Origin: Serinicoccus marinus DSM 15273 | GTDB taxonomy: Bacteria; Actinomycetota; Actinomycetes; Actinomycetales; Dermatophilaceae | Length of the DNA stretch: 64,000 bases | Reading direction: 5' to 3' | Assembly: GCF_008386315.1 (NCBI RefSeq) | Contig: NZ_CP043808.1 | Span: 3,162,001-3,226,000 of the forward strand | Part shown: positions 9,369 through 20,095 of the stretch, in pieces | How positions within the stretch are numbered: the stretch's first letter is position 1 | Layout of the letters: each line of letters begins with the position of its first letter | The notes under the pieces: generated by a model | What the model saw: the letters and a program-made list of their open reading frames with translations, nothing else | Database searches by the model: none | What the model was told of the DNA's origin: nothing | Translations under genes and position numbers: made by a program

Positions 9369-9847
9369 GGGGACCACCCCGACTCCGCGGCGGCGAGATG
9401 CTCGGCGGTCACACGACCCCGGAGGCGCCCGTCGACGCTGGCGCTGGGTCCGAGCGCGCAGTTGCCGAAGCAGAAGACCTCGCGCACCTCGACGTCGTCC
9501 CGCCCGGCGAAGCGCTCCTGCGCCGCGGTGTAGAGGTCCGCGGCACCGACCGCCTGACAGGCCTCGGCACGGCATACCTGCACGGTGTGCTCGGGCGGTG
9601 GGGTGCGCCGGAAGTCGTGGTAGAAGCTCACCGTCCCGTGGACCTCGGCGACCGAGAGGTTGAGGACGTCGGCGATCTCGGCGACGTCCTCGTCGGCGAC
9701 GTAGCCGTGCGCGGCCTGCACGGCGTGCAGGATCTCCAGGAGCGGCCCCCGCTCCCCCGCCTGTCGCGCCGCGATCTCCCGGACTGACTCCGCCCGGGCC
9801 GACTGGGGCGTCAGCTCCTCGGTCTGCTGCCGACCAGCACGTGGCAC
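9365..9847 (-). CDS. fdsG: NAD-dependent formate dehydrogenase, gamma subunit (NuoE-like)
   Basis: This 160-residue NuoE/24-kDa thioredoxin-like ferredoxin has the [2Fe-2S] ligands CRAEAC and CFGNCALGPS. The conserved helix before them reads LLEILHAVQAAHGYV. I chose GTG at 9847 because GGGAGA lies about 8 bases upstream and the length then equals that of known FdsG. It is the first gene of the fds operon. No LysR-type regulator is adjacent. Confidence 0.88.
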   Translation of the reverse strand: MPRAGRQQTEELTPQSARAESVREIAARQAGERGPLLEILHAVQAAHGYVADEDVAEIADVLNLSVAEVHGTVSFYHDFRRTPPPEHTVQVCRAEACQAVGAADLYTAAQERFAGRDDVEVREVFCFGNCALGPSASVDGRLRGRVTAEHLAAAESGWSP

Positions 9848-9944
9848 TGGTGTCTCCCGTCGTTGGGTGCGGCCTAGCCTACGGCCCGTGGCGGCCCCGC
9901 GACAGTGGGCTTGCCGCCTGGCCAGGACAGGTCCGCCTGCGCTG

Positions 9945-10169
9945 TCACCCCTGGCGCGCCGCGAGCCACCCAGGCAGGTCGTCGGTGACGAACTCGCCCT
10001 GCTCGGCCGGCAGGCTGGGCAGGGCCATCTCAGCGACACCGTCGAGGTCGGTCAGGGCCACCGTGAGTCCCCGCTGACGCGCCCCCTCGGCGACGAGCGA
10101 CGCGAGGGTGCTCTTGCCGCTCGCGATCGGGCCCGTGATCATCACTAGACGCGGCGCCAGCCTCTCCAT
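9945..10169 (-). CDS. Short P-loop NTPase fragment (kinase-like N-terminus)
   Basis: The 74 residues hold a clear Walker A motif (MITGPIASGKSTLAS) and a following TDLDG strand typical of small AAA or kinase P-loop proteins. The lid and most of the fold are missing. Such kinases are normally 160-200 residues, so this is probably a truncated remnant, though it ends cleanly. It lies upstream of fdsG on the same strand and diverges from the VOC gene at 10224. Confidence 0.5.
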   Translation of the reverse strand: MERLAPRLVMITGPIASGKSTLASLVAEGARQRGLTVALTDLDGVAEMALPSLPAEQGEFVTDDLPGWLAARQG

Positions 10170-10195
10170 CCGCCCACCTTAGGCAGACCCGAGTA

Positions 10196-10209
10196 TCTTG
10201 ATGTCAAGA
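10196..10209. promoter_or_regulatory. Operator-like palindrome upstream of the VOC gene
   Basis: TCTTGA-TG-TCAAGA is a perfect inverted repeat 15 bases upstream of the VOC start, just before the GGGAGG ribosome site. Its shape resembles MarR-family operators; the regulator is not in the neighbourhood. Confidence 0.45.
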
Positions 10210-10223
10210 CACCGGGAGGTCGT

Positions 10224-10628
10224 ATGCACCTGCACCACGTCCAGATCGCGATGCCCGCGGGAGGGGAGGCGGAGGCCCGACGCTTCTACGCGGAGGCGCT
10301 CGGCCTCGTCGAGGTGGACAAGCCGCCGGCGCTGCGGGGCCGGGGCGGCTGCTGGTTCCGCTCGGGGGAGGACGGTGCCGTCCCCGCCGAGATCCACCTG
10401 GGGGTCGAGGACCCGTTCGCGCCGGCGAGGAAGGCGCATCCTGGTCTCCTCGTCGGCGATTCGAGCAGCCTCGAGCAGCTCGCCGCCCGGGTGGAGCGGG
10501 CCGGCTTCGAGGTGGACTGGTCCGAGCGCCACAGCTTCGAGGGCTACGAGCGGTTCCACTGCCGGGACGGTTTCGACAACCGGATCGAGGTCATGGCGCC
10601 GGGGCAGGAGCGCAGCGGGCGAGCCTGA
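10224..10628 (+). CDS. VOC/glyoxalase-family protein
   Basis: This is a 134-residue single-domain vicinal-oxygen-chelate protein with two beta-alpha-beta-beta-beta modules. It opens MHLHHVQIAMPAGGEAEARR and ends with GFDNRIEVMAP, where the last Glu is a usual metal ligand. The family includes glyoxalases, fosfomycin or bleomycin resistance proteins and dioxygenases; the substrate cannot be told from sequence. GGGAGG lies 6 bases before the ATG. A palindromic operator just upstream suggests dedicated control. Confidence 0.8.
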   Translation: MHLHHVQIAMPAGGEAEARRFYAEALGLVEVDKPPALRGRGGCWFRSGEDGAVPAEIHLGVEDPFAPARKAHPGLLVGDSSSLEQLAARVERAGFEVDWSERHSFEGYERFHCRDGFDNRIEVMAPGQERSGRA

Positions 10629-10661
10629 CGGTGACGCTGCGGGACGGCGTCCCGCGACGAC

Positions 10662-11474
10662 TCACCCGGGAGCGACCTCGTCGCCGACCGAGACCTGCGC
10701 CGGCCCGCCCTCCAGCCCGACCGGCACGAGCCGGATGCCGAACCACGTGGCGCCGTCCCACCGCCGGTGCTGCGCCAGCGTCCGGATCGGCTCCTTGCCG
10801 GTCTCCAGCGTCTCGCCGTCGATCTGCGTCATGACGCACCGGTCGCACAGCTCGGTGCGGCGGTAGCGGACCTCCCCGATCGTCACGAACTCCCAGTCGT
10901 CCTCGGCGAAGGCGCTCTCCCCGTCGATCACGACGTTGGGCCGGAACCGCGACATCGGCACCGGCTCGCCACCTCCCTCGAGGATCCAGTCGCCCACCCG
11001 CGTCAGCGACGCCTCGCTGGTCAGCAGGACCGGCCCGGTGTCGGCGAGCGACATCGACTCACCCTCCTGCCCGCCGTGCGCGCCGGAGATGCGCCGCACG
11101 GCCGGATCCTCCTGCCAGACCAGCCGCAGCCCGCGCCCGAGCTTCTCGGAGATCCACTCGCTCACGTCCGCGTCCGCGGGTGGCGCGAAGCCCTGCCGCG
11201 AGTGGCCGACCGGCACCACCGGCACCCCGAGCGGGGTCTCCACCAGGATCGAGTCACCGTCACGCGCGGCGATCCGGATCGTCTCCTCGTCGACCTGCCG
11301 CGCGGTCAGCCCCAGCAGCCCGTGGCACTCGCGCGCGGTCACCGGGAAGCCGTCGGGACCGACCACGCCCCAGCGCCGGTCCCCCGCCAGCCCCCACGGC
11401 TCGACGCCCGAGGTGTCCACCGCCTCCCCGGCGAAGGACTTGACGGGATACCTCCACAGCTCGGTCACGCGCAT
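10662..11474 (-). CDS. MOSC-domain protein with N-terminal beta-barrel domain
   Basis: These 270 residues begin with the MOSC-N barrel (VTELWRYPVKSFAGEAV). The MOSC domain follows, with the conserved cysteine region ELCDRCVMTQID and PMSRFRPNVVIDG. The architecture matches molybdenum-cofactor-dependent amidoxime-reductase-like (mARC/YcbX) proteins, which take electrons from partner flavoproteins to reduce N-hydroxylated compounds. Its presence near fds is consistent with molybdenum cofactor use by this organism. The start ATG at 11474 diverges from the Nramp-like gene. Confidence 0.85.
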   Translation of the reverse strand: MRVTELWRYPVKSFAGEAVDTSGVEPWGLAGDRRWGVVGPDGFPVTARECHGLLGLTARQVDEETIRIAARDGDSILVETPLGVPVVPVGHSRQGFAPPADADVSEWISEKLGRGLRLVWQEDPAVRRISGAHGGQEGESMSLADTGPVLLTSEASLTRVGDWILEGGGEPVPMSRFRPNVVIDGESAFAEDDWEFVTIGEVRYRRTELCDRCVMTQIDGETLETGKEPIRTLAQHRRWDGATWFGIRLVPVGLEGGPAQVSVGDEVAPG

Positions 11475-11536
11475 ACCTCAGCCTGCCACGCGCCCGTCCC
11501 GCGCTGGTCGACGCGCACCCGGTGTAGACAGGACCC

Positions 11537-12805
11537 ATGACGACGCAGTCTCAGACCGCCCCCGACTCCCGCGCCGGGTGGAGCCTCGTCGGCCCCGGCC
11601 TCATCGTCGCCGCGACCGGTGTCGGCGCCGCCGACCTGGTGGCGACGGTCATCGCCGGGCAGCGGTTCGGGTATGCCCTCCTCTGGGCGGTCATCGTCGG
11701 CTGCCTGATGAAGGTGGTCCTGGTGGAGGGCGCCGGCCGCTACTCGCTCGCCACCGGCAACACGATCTACGAGGGCTGGGCGACACTGGGCCGCTGGACG
11801 ACGTGGTACTTCGCGCCCTACATCGTCATCTGGGGCTTCGTCTACGGCGCCGCCGCCATGGCAGGGACGGGACTACCGCTCGCGAGCCTCTTCCCGGCGC
11901 TCCCCGTCACCTGGTGGGGCATCCTGTCCGGCCTCGTCGGTGCGGCGCTGGTGTGGTTCGGCCGGTATGCCCTCTTCGAGAAGGTCTGCGCGGCGCTGGT
12001 CGGCCTCATGTTCGTGACGATGTTCGTCGCCGCGCTGCTCACGCTCCCCAACATCCCGGAGCTCGTGACCGGCCTCGTCCCCCGGATCCCCGAGGGCGGG
12101 CTCATCAACGTCCTGTCCGTCGCGGGCGGGGTGGGCGGCACGATCACGCTGGCCGCCTACGGCTACTGGATCCGGGAGAAGGGGTGGACGACGCCCGGAC
12201 ACATGCGGGTCATGCGGCTGGACAACACCGTGGCCTACACCGTGACCGGCATCTTCGTCATCTCGACCCTGATCGTCGGAGCCGAGCTGCTCTACTCCGC
12301 CGGCATCGCGGTCGAGACCGGCGACGAGGGTCTGCTCGACCTCTCCGAGGTGCTGCGCGACCGCTACGGCAGCTGGGCCGGCACCGTCTTCCTCGTCGGC
12401 TTCTGGTCGGCGGCCATGTCCTCGCTCGTCGGCGTGTGGAACGGCGTCTCGATGATGTTCGCCGACTTCGTCGGCCACGTCCGCAGGCTGCCCAAGGACG
12501 ACCCCAGCGTGCGCCTCGGCGGTACCTGGTACAAGGCCTACATCCTCTGGCTGACCTTCCCGCCGATGATCATGCTGTTCCTGGGCCGACCGGTCTGGCT
12601 GATCCTCGCCTACGGCGTGCTCGGGGCCTTCTTCATGCCCTTCCTCGCGGTCACGCTGCTGTGGATCCTCAACACCGCGCGGACCCCGAAGGAGTGGCGC
12701 AACGGCCCGGTGGTCAACGTCCTCATGGGGATCTGTGCCCTGCTGTTCGCCTGGCTCGCGGTCACCCAGGTGCAGGGCGCCGTCGAACGGGCCCTCGGAG
12801 GGTGA
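11537..12805 (+). CDS. Nramp-superfamily transporter lacking the DPGN metal motif
   Basis: This is a 422-residue inner-membrane protein with about 11 TM segments and the Nramp N-terminal pattern GPGLIVAATGVGAADLVAT. Canonical Nramp proteins have DPGN in TM1 and MPH in TM6 for Mn/Fe binding. Here TM1 reads GVGAADL and the TM6 region reads YGYWIREKGW. The family call is firm, but canonical manganese uptake is not supported. Mg-type Nramp relatives and transporters of organic substrates in the wider LeuT-fold group are alternatives. Confidence 0.8.
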   Translation: MTTQSQTAPDSRAGWSLVGPGLIVAATGVGAADLVATVIAGQRFGYALLWAVIVGCLMKVVLVEGAGRYSLATGNTIYEGWATLGRWTTWYFAPYIVIWGFVYGAAAMAGTGLPLASLFPALPVTWWGILSGLVGAALVWFGRYALFEKVCAALVGLMFVTMFVAALLTLPNIPELVTGLVPRIPEGGLINVLSVAGGVGGTITLAAYGYWIREKGWTTPGHMRVMRLDNTVAYTVTGIFVISTLIVGAELLYSAGIAVETGDEGLLDLSEVLRDRYGSWAGTVFLVGFWSAAMSSLVGVWNGVSMMFADFVGHVRRLPKDDPSVRLGGTWYKAYILWLTFPPMIMLFLGRPVWLILAYGVLGAFFMPFLAVTLLWILNTARTPKEWRNGPVVNVLMGICALLFAWLAVTQVQGAVERALGG

Positions 12806-12942
12806 CCCCGCAAGCGACCGGCCGGGGGGCCGTCCGGTCGCCGGCCGGGGGCCCGGCCAGGGTGTGAGGTCCGGGACCTACGGCCGGGCGACGTACGACC
12901 TCAGGTAGTAGCATGGTCGTAGTCGGACGACAGGAGCAGATG

Positions 12943-13374
12943 ATGAGCGACTCGCCCACGACCACCCTCTCCGAGCGGGAGTGCTGGGACCTCCTCGGCC
13001 AGCACGAGTTCGGCCGCCTGGCCTACCACCTCACCGACGAGGTGCACATCGCCCCGGTCAACTACGCCGTCGACCGGGACCGCCTCGTCTTCCGCACCGC
13101 GGAGGGCTCCAAGCTGCTCGGGGTGGTGATGGACTCCGACGTCGCCTTCGAGATCGACCAGGTCGACGACGACGCGGAGACCGCCTGGAGCGTCGTCGCC
13201 CGCGGCACCGCGGGGATCCTCGAGGGGCAGGAAGCCCGCGAGGTCGACAACCTGCGGCTGCGGCCGTGGGTCGGCACGGAGAAGTTCAACGTCGTCGCGA
13301 TCACCGTGACGGAGGTCAGCGGGCGGCGCTTCGCTCTGAGTCGGCCGTGGAGGCATCTGCGGCGGCACGGCTGA
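12943..13374 (+). CDS. PNPOx-like flavin/F420-binding split-barrel protein
   Basis: This is a 143-residue split-barrel protein. LGQHEFGRLAYHLTDEVHIA and PVNYAVDRDRLVFRTAEGSK are the classic N-terminal strands of small actinobacterial pyridoxamine-phosphate-oxidase-like proteins. Such proteins bind FMN or F420 and reduce or sense small molecules; none is assigned here. Tandem ATGs lie at 12940 and 12943; AGGAG at 12932 gives better spacing to 12943. The earlier ATG at 12913 lacks support. The rrf2 remnant lies downstream. Confidence 0.8.
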   Translation: MSDSPTTTLSERECWDLLGQHEFGRLAYHLTDEVHIAPVNYAVDRDRLVFRTAEGSKLLGVVMDSDVAFEIDQVDDDAETAWSVVARGTAGILEGQEAREVDNLRLRPWVGTEKFNVVAITVTEVSGRRFALSRPWRHLRRHG

Positions 13375-13504
13375 CGCGCAGCGCCGCCACGACGTAGCTC
13401 ACCGCGCCCAGCCAGGCCGCGACGACCACCGGCCGGACCCCACCCGCCCCCCCGGTGGCGTCGGGGAAGCCGGCGACGAGCCCGAGCGAGGCGAGGAAGC
13501 GACG

Positions 13505-13629
13505 GCGCAACGGCTGGCCCCGGCCGCCGACCAGATCGCCGTCGGCGACGTCATCCGCGCCGTCGACGGCACGTTCGCTCCCCGGTGTCCGCGCTGCTGG
13601 ACCAGCCGGACGCCTGGGAGAGCCGCTGA
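13505..13629 (+). pseudogene. Remnant of an Rrf2-family regulator
   Basis: The frame reads QRLAPAADQIAVGDVIRAVD, which matches the helix and linker after the winged helix of Rrf2 regulators (the GYRLARP...ITVADVIRAVDGPLA region). Before it there is no DNA-binding domain, and after DGTFAP the frame breaks. About 30 residues are recognisable in an otherwise gene-free stretch between 13375 and 13653. The rest of that stretch holds only an antisense hydrophobic reading I cannot assign. Confidence 0.45.
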
Positions 13630-13653
13630 GGCGCCGCGACCGGGAGCCTCCAC

Positions 13654-13691
13654 GTCGCAGGAGAGCCTCCTCGAGGAGGCTCTCCTGCGAC
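13654..13691. terminator. 38-bp perfect palindrome between convergent genes
   Basis: The left arm GTCGCAGGAGAGCCTCCTC is exactly mirrored on the right, with no loop. The central GAGCCTCCTCGAGGAGGCTC is identical to the core at 3946-3965. It sits 30 bp from the acs stop and probably ends transcription from both sides, while also being a member of a dispersed repeat family. Confidence 0.75.
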
Positions 13692-13720
13692 AGGCCGGCG
13701 CTCAGTGCGTGCGAGGCTCC

Positions 13721-15693
<1,973 letters not shown>

Positions 15694-15923
15694 CGGTGCT
15701 CCTCGCGCTCGGGGTCGGTCCCGAGTATGCCGTGCCCCACCCCCGGGGCGCAGGTCCGGCCGGTCACCGGGTGCTGATCCTGCGGCGAGCGGCGCTCGAC
15801 GCGCGCCCGGCGGCCGCATCCTCCGCACCTGCGTGAAGCCTGGGAGAATCCCGGGTGGGTGGCCCATGCAGGCGTGCTAGGTTCCGCGGCTTGCACACCC
15901 GCACCCGACCAGGGAGATGGACG

Positions 15924-16751
15924 ATGTCCGCTCGACGGAAGCTCGCCACGATCAGCCTAGGCCTGACCCTCAGCCTCGCCGGCCTCACCGCGTGCAGCAC
16001 CGACGGCGGTGGCGACGGCGACGCTGCCGCCGCGAGCAGCAGCAGCCCCGCGCCGGACGACGCCGCCAGCAGCAGCGCAGCGCCGGAGCTCCCCGAGGCC
16101 ATGCCCGAGCCGGACCTGAGCGAGGTCCCGGACCCGGTCGCCACGGTCAACGGGGAGGACGTGGCCAAGGACGAGTTCGCCACCTACTACGAGAGCCAGT
16201 TCGCCAGCGCCGCCGGACAGGCTCAGATGAGCGGCGAAGAGCTGGACACCGAGCAGCTCCAGGCCGACACCCTCGACACCGTCGTCGACAGCGTGGTGCT
16301 GCGGCAGGCGGCGGAGGAGGCCGGCCTGGAGCCCTCTGACGAGGAGGTCGACACCCTGCTCGAGGAGCTCGCGACGGGCAACGGCCTGGAGTCGGTCGAC
16401 CAGTTCCTCGAGGTGCTCGAGCAGCAGGGCATGGACGAGGAGACCGCGCGCCGCGAGGCGGCCAGCCAGCTCGCCATCCAGGCCTACATCGAGGAGGAGG
16501 CGCAGGTCGAGGACCCCTCGGACGAGGAGCTGCGGGACTACTACGACGAGCTCGTCGCCCAGCAGGAGGAGGCGGCCCCCGAGGGTGAGTCGGGCGCGAG
16601 CGGCACCGCTGCCCCGCAGCCCGAGATCCCCGAGTTCGACGAGGTCAAGGACCAGCTCGCCGAGCAGCTCCGGGCCGAGGAGCAGGCCGCCGCCACCGAC
16701 GAGCTCATCGCGGCCCTGCGCGAGGACGCGGAGATCACCAGCCACCTCTGA
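15924..16751 (+). CDS. SurA_N-type lipoprotein, putative chaperone without PPIase domain
   Basis: From ATG 15924, a lysine/arginine-rich signal peptide ends in the lipobox LAGLTAC, so the protein should be anchored outside the membrane through Cys24. An Asp/Ser/Ala-rich linker follows, then VATVNGEDVAKDEFATYYES and long helices typical of the SurA/PrsA N-terminal chaperone domain. No parvulin domain is present in the 275 residues. The C-terminal third is very Glu/Gln-rich. An extracytoplasmic folding role is inferred from the domain. Confidence 0.75.
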   Translation: MSARRKLATISLGLTLSLAGLTACSTDGGGDGDAAAASSSSPAPDDAASSSAAPELPEAMPEPDLSEVPDPVATVNGEDVAKDEFATYYESQFASAAGQAQMSGEELDTEQLQADTLDTVVDSVVLRQAAEEAGLEPSDEEVDTLLEELATGNGLESVDQFLEVLEQQGMDEETARREAASQLAIQAYIEEEAQVEDPSDEELRDYYDELVAQQEEAAPEGESGASGTAAPQPEIPEFDEVKDQLAEQLRAEEQAAATDELIAALREDAEITSHL

Positions 16752-16760
16752 CGCTCCAGG

Positions 16761-18272
16761 TCAGACCGTGAGGTCCTCCGGGGTGTGCAGCCGCACCAGC
16801 GTGCGCGCCGCCCCCGGGGGGATCCCGGACGGGGTGAGCAGCGAGACCCCGACCATCACCCCGCAGACCAGCGGCACGATCCAGGCCGCCGGCTGGGCCA
16901 GCAGCGCCGAGGCCCACCCCTGCGACCCCTCGGCCAGCACGGTGCTGGCGACCGCACCGGTCGCCAGCACCGTGCCCGTCACGAGCCCGGCGGTCGCACC
17001 CTGCACCGACAGCCGGGGCCACCACACGCCGAGCGCCAGAAGGGGGAAGAACGTCGAGGCCGCGATGACGAAGGCCAGCGTCACGAAGGCCGCCAGCGGC
17101 ACCTCGGGAAAGACCCCGACCCCGGCCACCGGCACGAGCACGGCGAGCACCGCGGCGATCCGGAAGCCGGCGACCTCCGAGGCGTCCCCCGGCACCACCC
17201 GGGCCAGCACCGGCCGCACGACGTCCTGGTTGAGCACGCCGGTCACGGCCAGGGCCAGCCCGGAAGAGGTGGAGAGGAAGGCCGCGAAGGCCCCGCCGGC
17301 CAGGGCGGCGAGGAGGAGCTCGGCGCCCAGCCCGGGCAGCACCTCCGCGGGGAGCCGCAGCACCACCGTGTCCGGCCGCTCCCCCGCGCCCAGGGTGGGC
17401 AGGTAGGCCCGGCCGAGGAGGGCATACACGACGGTGACGACGTAGAACAGGCCGAGCAGCACGAGCACCCGCACCGTGGTGCGGCGGGCGGCGGTGCCGT
17501 CGGGGTTGGTGTAGTAGCGCACGACGACGTGCGGCAGCCCCATCGTCCCGAGCGCCAGCGCGAGCACCAGCGACAGGGTGCGGTAGAGCGCGTGCCCACC
17601 GCCCGCGGGGCCGCCGCCCGGCAGCACCCAGCTCTGCGCGACGTCCAGGCCGGGCCCCTGGCTGCCCCACCACACGGCGAGCAGGATGCCCGCGGGGACC
17701 GCGAGCGCGGTGAGCTTGATCCAGTACTGCACCGCCTGCACCAGGGTGATCGAGCGCATACCCCCTGCCGCGACGGACAGCACCACGACGACCACGACGA
17801 CGACCGGACCCAGCCACAGCGGCGCGCCGGACACCAGCCGGAGCGTGAAGCCGGCGCCCTGCAGCTGCGGCACGAGGTAGAGCCAGCCGATGAAGACGAC
17901 CAGGACCGAGCACAGGTGGCGCACCAGGCGGGACTCGAGCCGGGCCTCGGCGAAGTCGGGCAGCGTGTAGGCCCCCGAGCGGCGCAGCGGGGCCGCGACG
18001 AGCACGAGCAGCACGAGGTAGCCCACGGTGTAGCCGATCGGGTACCACAACGCGTCCACGCCCTGGTCGTAGATCAGCCCGGCGACGCCGAGGAAGCTGG
18101 CGGCGGACAGGTACTCCCCGCCGATCGCGGCGGCGTTGCGCTGCGGCGAGACCGCGCGGCCGGCGACGTAGAAGTCGCTGGTCCGCCGGGACAGCCGCAG
18201 CGCGAAGGCGCTCAGCGCGACCGTGACCAGGCAGACGAGCAGCACCGCGCCACCGGCGAGGCTGGCGGCCAC
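16761..18272 (-). CDS. Sodium:solute symporter family protein (ActP/PanF-like)
   Basis: This is a 503-residue inner-membrane SSS-family symporter with about 13 TM segments. It shows SRRTSDFYVAGRAVSPQRNA near the N-terminus, GGEYLSAASFLGVAGLIY in TM2, GTMGLPHVVVRYYTNPD and LSTSSGLALAVTG, all typical of acetate/monocarboxylate-type members. The start is GTG at 18272, 4 bp after the DUF485-like gene. Being in an operon with a small membrane partner and a LytS/LytTR system, and close to acs, supports uptake of acetate, pyruvate or a similar acid; the substrate is inferred. Confidence 0.85.
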   Translation of the reverse strand: MAASLAGGAVLLVCLVTVALSAFALRLSRRTSDFYVAGRAVSPQRNAAAIGGEYLSAASFLGVAGLIYDQGVDALWYPIGYTVGYLVLLVLVAAPLRRSGAYTLPDFAEARLESRLVRHLCSVLVVFIGWLYLVPQLQGAGFTLRLVSGAPLWLGPVVVVVVVVLSVAAGGMRSITLVQAVQYWIKLTALAVPAGILLAVWWGSQGPGLDVAQSWVLPGGGPAGGGHALYRTLSLVLALALGTMGLPHVVVRYYTNPDGTAARRTTVRVLVLLGLFYVVTVVYALLGRAYLPTLGAGERPDTVVLRLPAEVLPGLGAELLLAALAGGAFAAFLSTSSGLALAVTGVLNQDVVRPVLARVVPGDASEVAGFRIAAVLAVLVPVAGVGVFPEVPLAAFVTLAFVIAASTFFPLLALGVWWPRLSVQGATAGLVTGTVLATGAVASTVLAEGSQGWASALLAQPAAWIVPLVCGVMVGVSLLTPSGIPPGAARTLVRLHTPEDLTV

Positions 18273-18275
18273 CGC

Positions 18276-18650
18276 TCAGCGCTCCTGCGCGGTCGCGGAG
18301 AGCCGGCGCTCGACCCGGGTCGCCGCCCGGGTGTACCACGCGGCCACCGCGACGAGGACGGGGTAGACGAGGACCGCGAGCACCGGCCAGACGACCGGGA
18401 CCCCGGCGAGCCGGACGTCCCGCGCAGCAGGCAGGACGGCATACAGGACGGGTATGCCGCCCAGGACCAGCGCCAGCCCGGCCAGCACGAGCAGCGCGAG
18501 CCGGAGCTGGGCCCGCAGCAGACCACGCAGGTAGAGCTCACCGGCGCCGGTCTGCTCGACGAGCGAGGCGGCGAGCGGACGGCGGCGTGCGGTGGTGGCG
18601 CCCCGGCGGGAGGAGGTGACGCGGACCCGGGCGCCGTGCTGCCCGCTCAT
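18276..18650 (-). CDS. Small two-TM membrane protein accompanying the symporter (DUF485-like position)
   Basis: The 124 residues carry two hydrophobic segments (about residues 50-72 and 84-108) and basic ends. Small membrane proteins of this kind are commonly encoded directly upstream of SSS acetate/pyruvate symporters, where they may be accessory subunits. I do not see the full DUF485 signature, so the name is by position. The start overlaps the LytTR stop by 4 bp, so it is cotranslated with the regulator. Confidence 0.6.
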   Translation of the reverse strand: MSGQHGARVRVTSSRRGATTARRRPLAASLVEQTGAGELYLRGLLRAQLRLALLVLAGLALVLGGIPVLYAVLPAARDVRLAGVPVVWPVLAVLVYPVLVAVAAWYTRAATRVERRLSATAQER

Positions 18651-19417
18651 TCGCCGGTCGCGAGCACCCGCTCGCGCACCGCCCGTGCGTGTCGGCGGGC
18701 GACCGGCAGCTCGGGGCCGTCGGGCAGCAACCGGAGCGCGAGCCTGCCCTGCCCCTGGCGGACCTGCCCGACGTGGGCGAGGTTGACGAGGGTGGAGCGG
18801 TGGATGCGGACGAAGCCGGCGTCGGCCCAGCGGGTCTCCAGCGTGGTGAGCGGCACCCGGAGCAGGTGCGAGGCTGAGCCGGTGAAGAGCCGCACGTAGT
18901 CGCCCTGGGCCTGGACGTAGCGGACCGCGGAGCGGCGGACGAACCGCGTGACGCCACCGAGCTCGACCGCGATCCGCTCGTCCGCCGGCTCACCGGTCGT
19001 GCCGGTGGAGCGCTCGAGATCCTGTGCCGGGTCGGCGGCAGTGCGCTGCGCCAGGGCGCCGACCACCCGGTCCACCGCCTGCGCGAGCCGAGCCGGTGAG
19101 ACCGGCTTCATGACGTAGTCGACCGCCTGCACCGCGAAAGCGTCCACGGCGTGCTCCTCGTGCGCGGTGACGAAGACGACGAGCGGCGGGTGCTCGGACC
19201 GGGCGACCACCCGGGCCAGCTCCATGCCGTCGAGACCCGGCATGGAGATGTCGGAGAAGACGACGTCGACGCCACCGGCCTCGAGCACCCGCAGCGCATC
19301 GGCCCCCGACCCGACCGGCTGCACGCTCTCGCACCGCCCGTCCCGCTCGAGCAGGAAGGTCAGCTCGGAGAGGGCAGGCGGTTCGTCGTCGACGACGAGA
19401 GCGCGCATGCCGGCCAT
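18647..19417 (-). CDS. LytTR-family response regulator
   Basis: This 256-residue regulator has a receiver domain with the acidic pair in ALVVDDEPPALSE, the phosphorylated Asp in DVVFSDISMPGLDG and the Lys in DYVMKPVSP. A C-terminal LytTR DNA-binding domain follows (FVRRSAVRYVQAQGDYVRLF; FVRIHRSTLVNLAHV). It should be the partner of the LytS kinase at 20096-21310, from which it is separated by a toxin-antitoxin pair. I start at ATG 19417; 19432 is an in-frame alternative. Confidence 0.9.
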   Translation of the reverse strand: MAGMRALVVDDEPPALSELTFLLERDGRCESVQPVGSGADALRVLEAGGVDVVFSDISMPGLDGMELARVVARSEHPPLVVFVTAHEEHAVDAFAVQAVDYVMKPVSPARLAQAVDRVVGALAQRTAADPAQDLERSTGTTGEPADERIAVELGGVTRFVRRSAVRYVQAQGDYVRLFTGSASHLLRVPLTTLETRWADAGFVRIHRSTLVNLAHVGQVRQGQGRLALRLLPDGPELPVARRHARAVRERVLATGE

Positions 19418-19448
19418 CGTAGGGCGGCGCACACGGGGCGGCGTCGGG

Positions 19449-20095
<647 letters not shown>

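Noticed and set aside
4705..9533. Two long plus-strand frames opposite fdsA and fdsB
   Set aside because: They mirror strongly conserved Fe-S and molybdenum proteins and show no family pattern of their own.
13316..13510. Hydrophobic minus-strand reading (VVVAAWLGAVSYVVAALRV)
   Set aside because: It overlaps the end of the PNPOx-like gene, has no start signal and no recognisable family; possibly a remnant, but not supported.
18276..18650. Firm DUF485 assignment
   Set aside because: Position and two TM helices fit, but the family sequence marks are not clear enough; kept as DUF485-like by context only.
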